DNA from: Deltaproteobacteria bacterium
Lineage (GTDB): Bacteria; Desulfobacterota; Desulfobulbia; Desulfobulbales; VMSU01
Length of the DNA stretch: 5,667 nt
Direction: 5' to 3'
Assembly: GCA_021789795.1 (NCBI GenBank)
Contig: JAJYJA010000155.1
Coordinates: 1 to 5,667, forward strand
The notes beneath the pieces are model-generated. The model made no database searches and was not told the origin of the DNA. It worked only from the letters and a program-made list of their open reading frames with translations. Position numbers and translations under genes: made by a program. This document shows positions 4,212-5,667 of the stretch, piece by piece. Position 1 is the stretch's first letter; the number at the start of each line of letters is the position of its first letter.

Positions 4212-5667
4212 ATGCAACGTGTCGTCCAGGGTATGCCGATTACCGAGGTGCTGCCCATCCTGCGGAACACCGAGGGCTACTTCATCACCAACACCGCCCG
4301 CGACCTCTCCCAGTCCGATTTCAAGAACCGCATCCTCCTGCACACCGACCTGCTGGCGGCCAGCGCCCGGGAGAGGGCCAACTACTTCTCCTTAGAGATC
4401 ACCGGCGGGGCCTCGGTGCACGTCGATATCCTCAGGAAGCAGGTCGATCCCTTCCTGAAGCTGCAACTGCTCAGGGAACAGATGCCGAACACCATGTTCC
4501 AGACCCTGTGCCGGGGGGTGAACCTCTTCGGCTACCGGCCCTATCCCCAGAACGTCATCCGGCTGACGGTCAAGGAGTTTGCCAAGTACGTCGATGTCTG
4601 GCGGGTGTTCGACTTCTTAAACCACGTGCCCAACATGCAGGCGGTGTTCGAGGAGGTGCAGGCGGCGGGCCGGATACTTGAGCCCTGCATCTGCTTCTCC
4701 ACCGGGCCGGAACACACCGACGCCTACTACGTGGGCAAGGTCAAGGAGATCCTCGCGGTCACCGGCCCCGACATCCTGCTCTGCATCAAGAATCACGGCG
4801 GCCTGGGCACCCCCAAGCGGATCGGCGACCTGGTGGCGGCGATCAGGCAGCGCTACCCGGATCTCGTCATCCACTACCACGGCCACAACACCGACGGCAA
4901 CGACGTGGGCCGGATCACCGCCGCGGTCTTAAACGGCGCTAAAATCGTCGATGCCGCCGATCACGCCTTCACCGGCTATTACGGCCCGCCCCCCATCCTC
5001 ACCGTCATTGACACCTTAAAGGACTACGGCCAGCAGCCGGCGGGCGTCGAGGTGGAGGCGGTGATCGAGACCTCCGAGGTGCTTCGCGGCGAACGCCAGC
5101 ACTACGAGTATTTCGAGAGCCAGTTCAAGGGCTTTCTGCCCACGGTGCAGATCCACAAGCTGCCGGGCGGGGCCATGGGCTCCAGCTTCGAGCAGGCGGT
5201 CAAGGGCGGCTTCCTGGAGCGGATGCCCGAGATCCTGCACCAGGAGCTGCCCCAGGTGCAGGTGGAGCTGGGCAACTACTGGAGCGTCACCCCCGGCTCT
5301 CAGATCCTCTGGACTACGGCGGTGAGCAACGTCTTGGGCGGCAGCCGCTACGGCAACCCCTCTGGCGATCTCAAGAATTTGCTGCTGGGTAAATACGGGC
5401 CATTCCCCTTCTACCAGCCGCCGGACTGGATCTACGAGAAGGTCTTCGGCCCGGACTGGCAGGCCATCCTCGCACGGGAGGGCGGCATCGAGGCCATCAG
5501 CGACATCGACATCGAGGCCGAGCGTCAGACGCTTGCCAAGCGGATTGGCCGCGAGCCCAGCCCCCAGCAGTTGGTGCTCTTCCTCCAGCACCCCAACGAC
5601 GCGGTCAACTTCTTCAAGTTCGAGGAGGAGTTCGGCCACGTTTACGTCCTGCCGCCCAGCATCTTCC
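4212..5667 (+). CDS. Divergent carboxyltransferase subunit (pyruvate carboxylase B/OadA-like), 3' truncated
   Basis: The frame is open for 485 codons to the right edge. Residues about 17-275 form an HMGL-like TIM barrel and about 290-485 the PYC_OADA conserved domain. Matches to the transcarboxylase 5S/pyruvate carboxylase family are Arg30-Asp31 and Gln34 (RDxxQ; Asp31 metal ligand), RGVNLFGYRPY (101-111; substrate Arg101 and Tyr108), Lys193 (expected carbamylated Lys in CIK) and HGHNTDG (223-229; metal His223 and His225). The Asp-Lys-His spacing (162, 30, 2) closely matches the family. Odd features are RDLSQS in place of RDAHQS, GGASVH for GGATFD, KNHGG for KDMAG, and PGGAMGSS for PGGQxTN, so the proton-shuttling Thr is replaced. 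These changes make pyruvate only a tentative acceptor; oxaloacetate decarboxylation or another keto or acyl substrate is possible. Any biotinyl domain (AMKM) would lie beyond the edge. The barrel and family call is firm; the substrate is not. Confidence 0.85.
   Translation, partial: MQRVVQGMPITEVLPILRNTEGYFITNTARDLSQSDFKNRILLHTDLLAASARERANYFSLEITGGASVHVDILRKQVDPFLKLQLLREQMPNTMFQTLCRGVNLFGYRPYPQNVIRLTVKEFAKYVDVWRVFDFLNHVPNMQAVFEEVQAAGRILEPCICFSTGPEHTDAYYVGKVKEILAVTGPDILLCIKNHGGLGTPKRIGDLVAAIRQRYPDLVIHYHGHNTDGNDVGRITAAVLNGAKIVDAADHAFTGYYGPPPILTVIDTLKDYGQQPAGVEVEAVIETSEVLRGERQHYEYFESQFKGFLPTVQIHKLPGGAMGSSFEQAVKGGFLERMPEILHQELPQVQVELGNYWSVTPGSQILWTTAVSNVLGGSRYGNPSGDLKNLLLGKYGPFPFYQPPDWIYEKVFGPDWQAILAREGGIEAISDIDIEAERQTLAKRIGREPSPQQLVLFLQHPNDAVNFFKFEEEFGHVYVLPPSIF

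Noticed and set aside
5016..5639. Minus-strand open frame (207 codons) inside the carboxyltransferase
   Set aside because: It is antisense to a conserved-domain coding region and has no recognisable motif; the plus-strand frame carries the family signatures throughout.

Overview
The window looks like chromosomal DNA from a GC-rich proteobacterium. A delta-type lineage (Desulfobacterota or Desulfuromonadales-like) fits best, but this is a guess from protein style, GC-rich third positions, strong AAGGAGG ribosome sites and a tRNA with an encoded CCA; no marker gene proves it. There are six protein-coding genes (two cut by the window edges), one tRNA, and a compact intergenic control region.

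Left half (1-2130, all on the minus strand): a tight four-gene operon read right to left. It runs from an ArsR/SmtB-type metal or metalloid repressor, to an ArsP/DUF318-type (PF03773) membrane permease, to a TrmO/TsaA-like tRNA methyltransferase, to a small thioredoxin-fold CPxC protein cut by the left edge. The first two and the last form a recognisable metal(loid) sensing and efflux set, with the TrmO-like gene inserted between them. The operon promoter (TTGACT-N17-TATTGT) coincides almost exactly with a near-perfect 10+10 inverted repeat, which is a convincing candidate for the repressor's own operator.

Middle (2131-2694): a complete tRNA-Ser(GCU) gene on the minus strand with its own promoter upstream and an intrinsic terminator downstream that insulates it from the arsR-like promoter. 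To its right lies a GC-rich, strongly self-complementary segment, then a plus-strand promoter with an extended -10, then a leader of about 130 bases with several small inverted repeats, two of which overlap and exclude each other.

Right half (2695-5667, plus strand): a biotin-dependent carboxylase operon. The first gene is a canonical, intact biotin carboxylase subunit (PycA/AccC type, 480 aa). The second, running off the right edge, is a carboxyltransferase subunit of the pyruvate carboxylase/oxaloacetate decarboxylase/transcarboxylase 5S fold. It keeps the metal centre (Asp, carbamylated Lys, HxH) and substrate Arg/Gln/Tyr residues, but differs at several normally invariant positions, including the Thr of the PGGQxTN loop. 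Together the two subunits should use ATP and bicarbonate to carboxylate biotin and pass CO2 to a keto acid or related acceptor. The biotin-carrying domain is not in the window. The divergent carboxyltransferase is the most interesting item here, because its true substrate is open.
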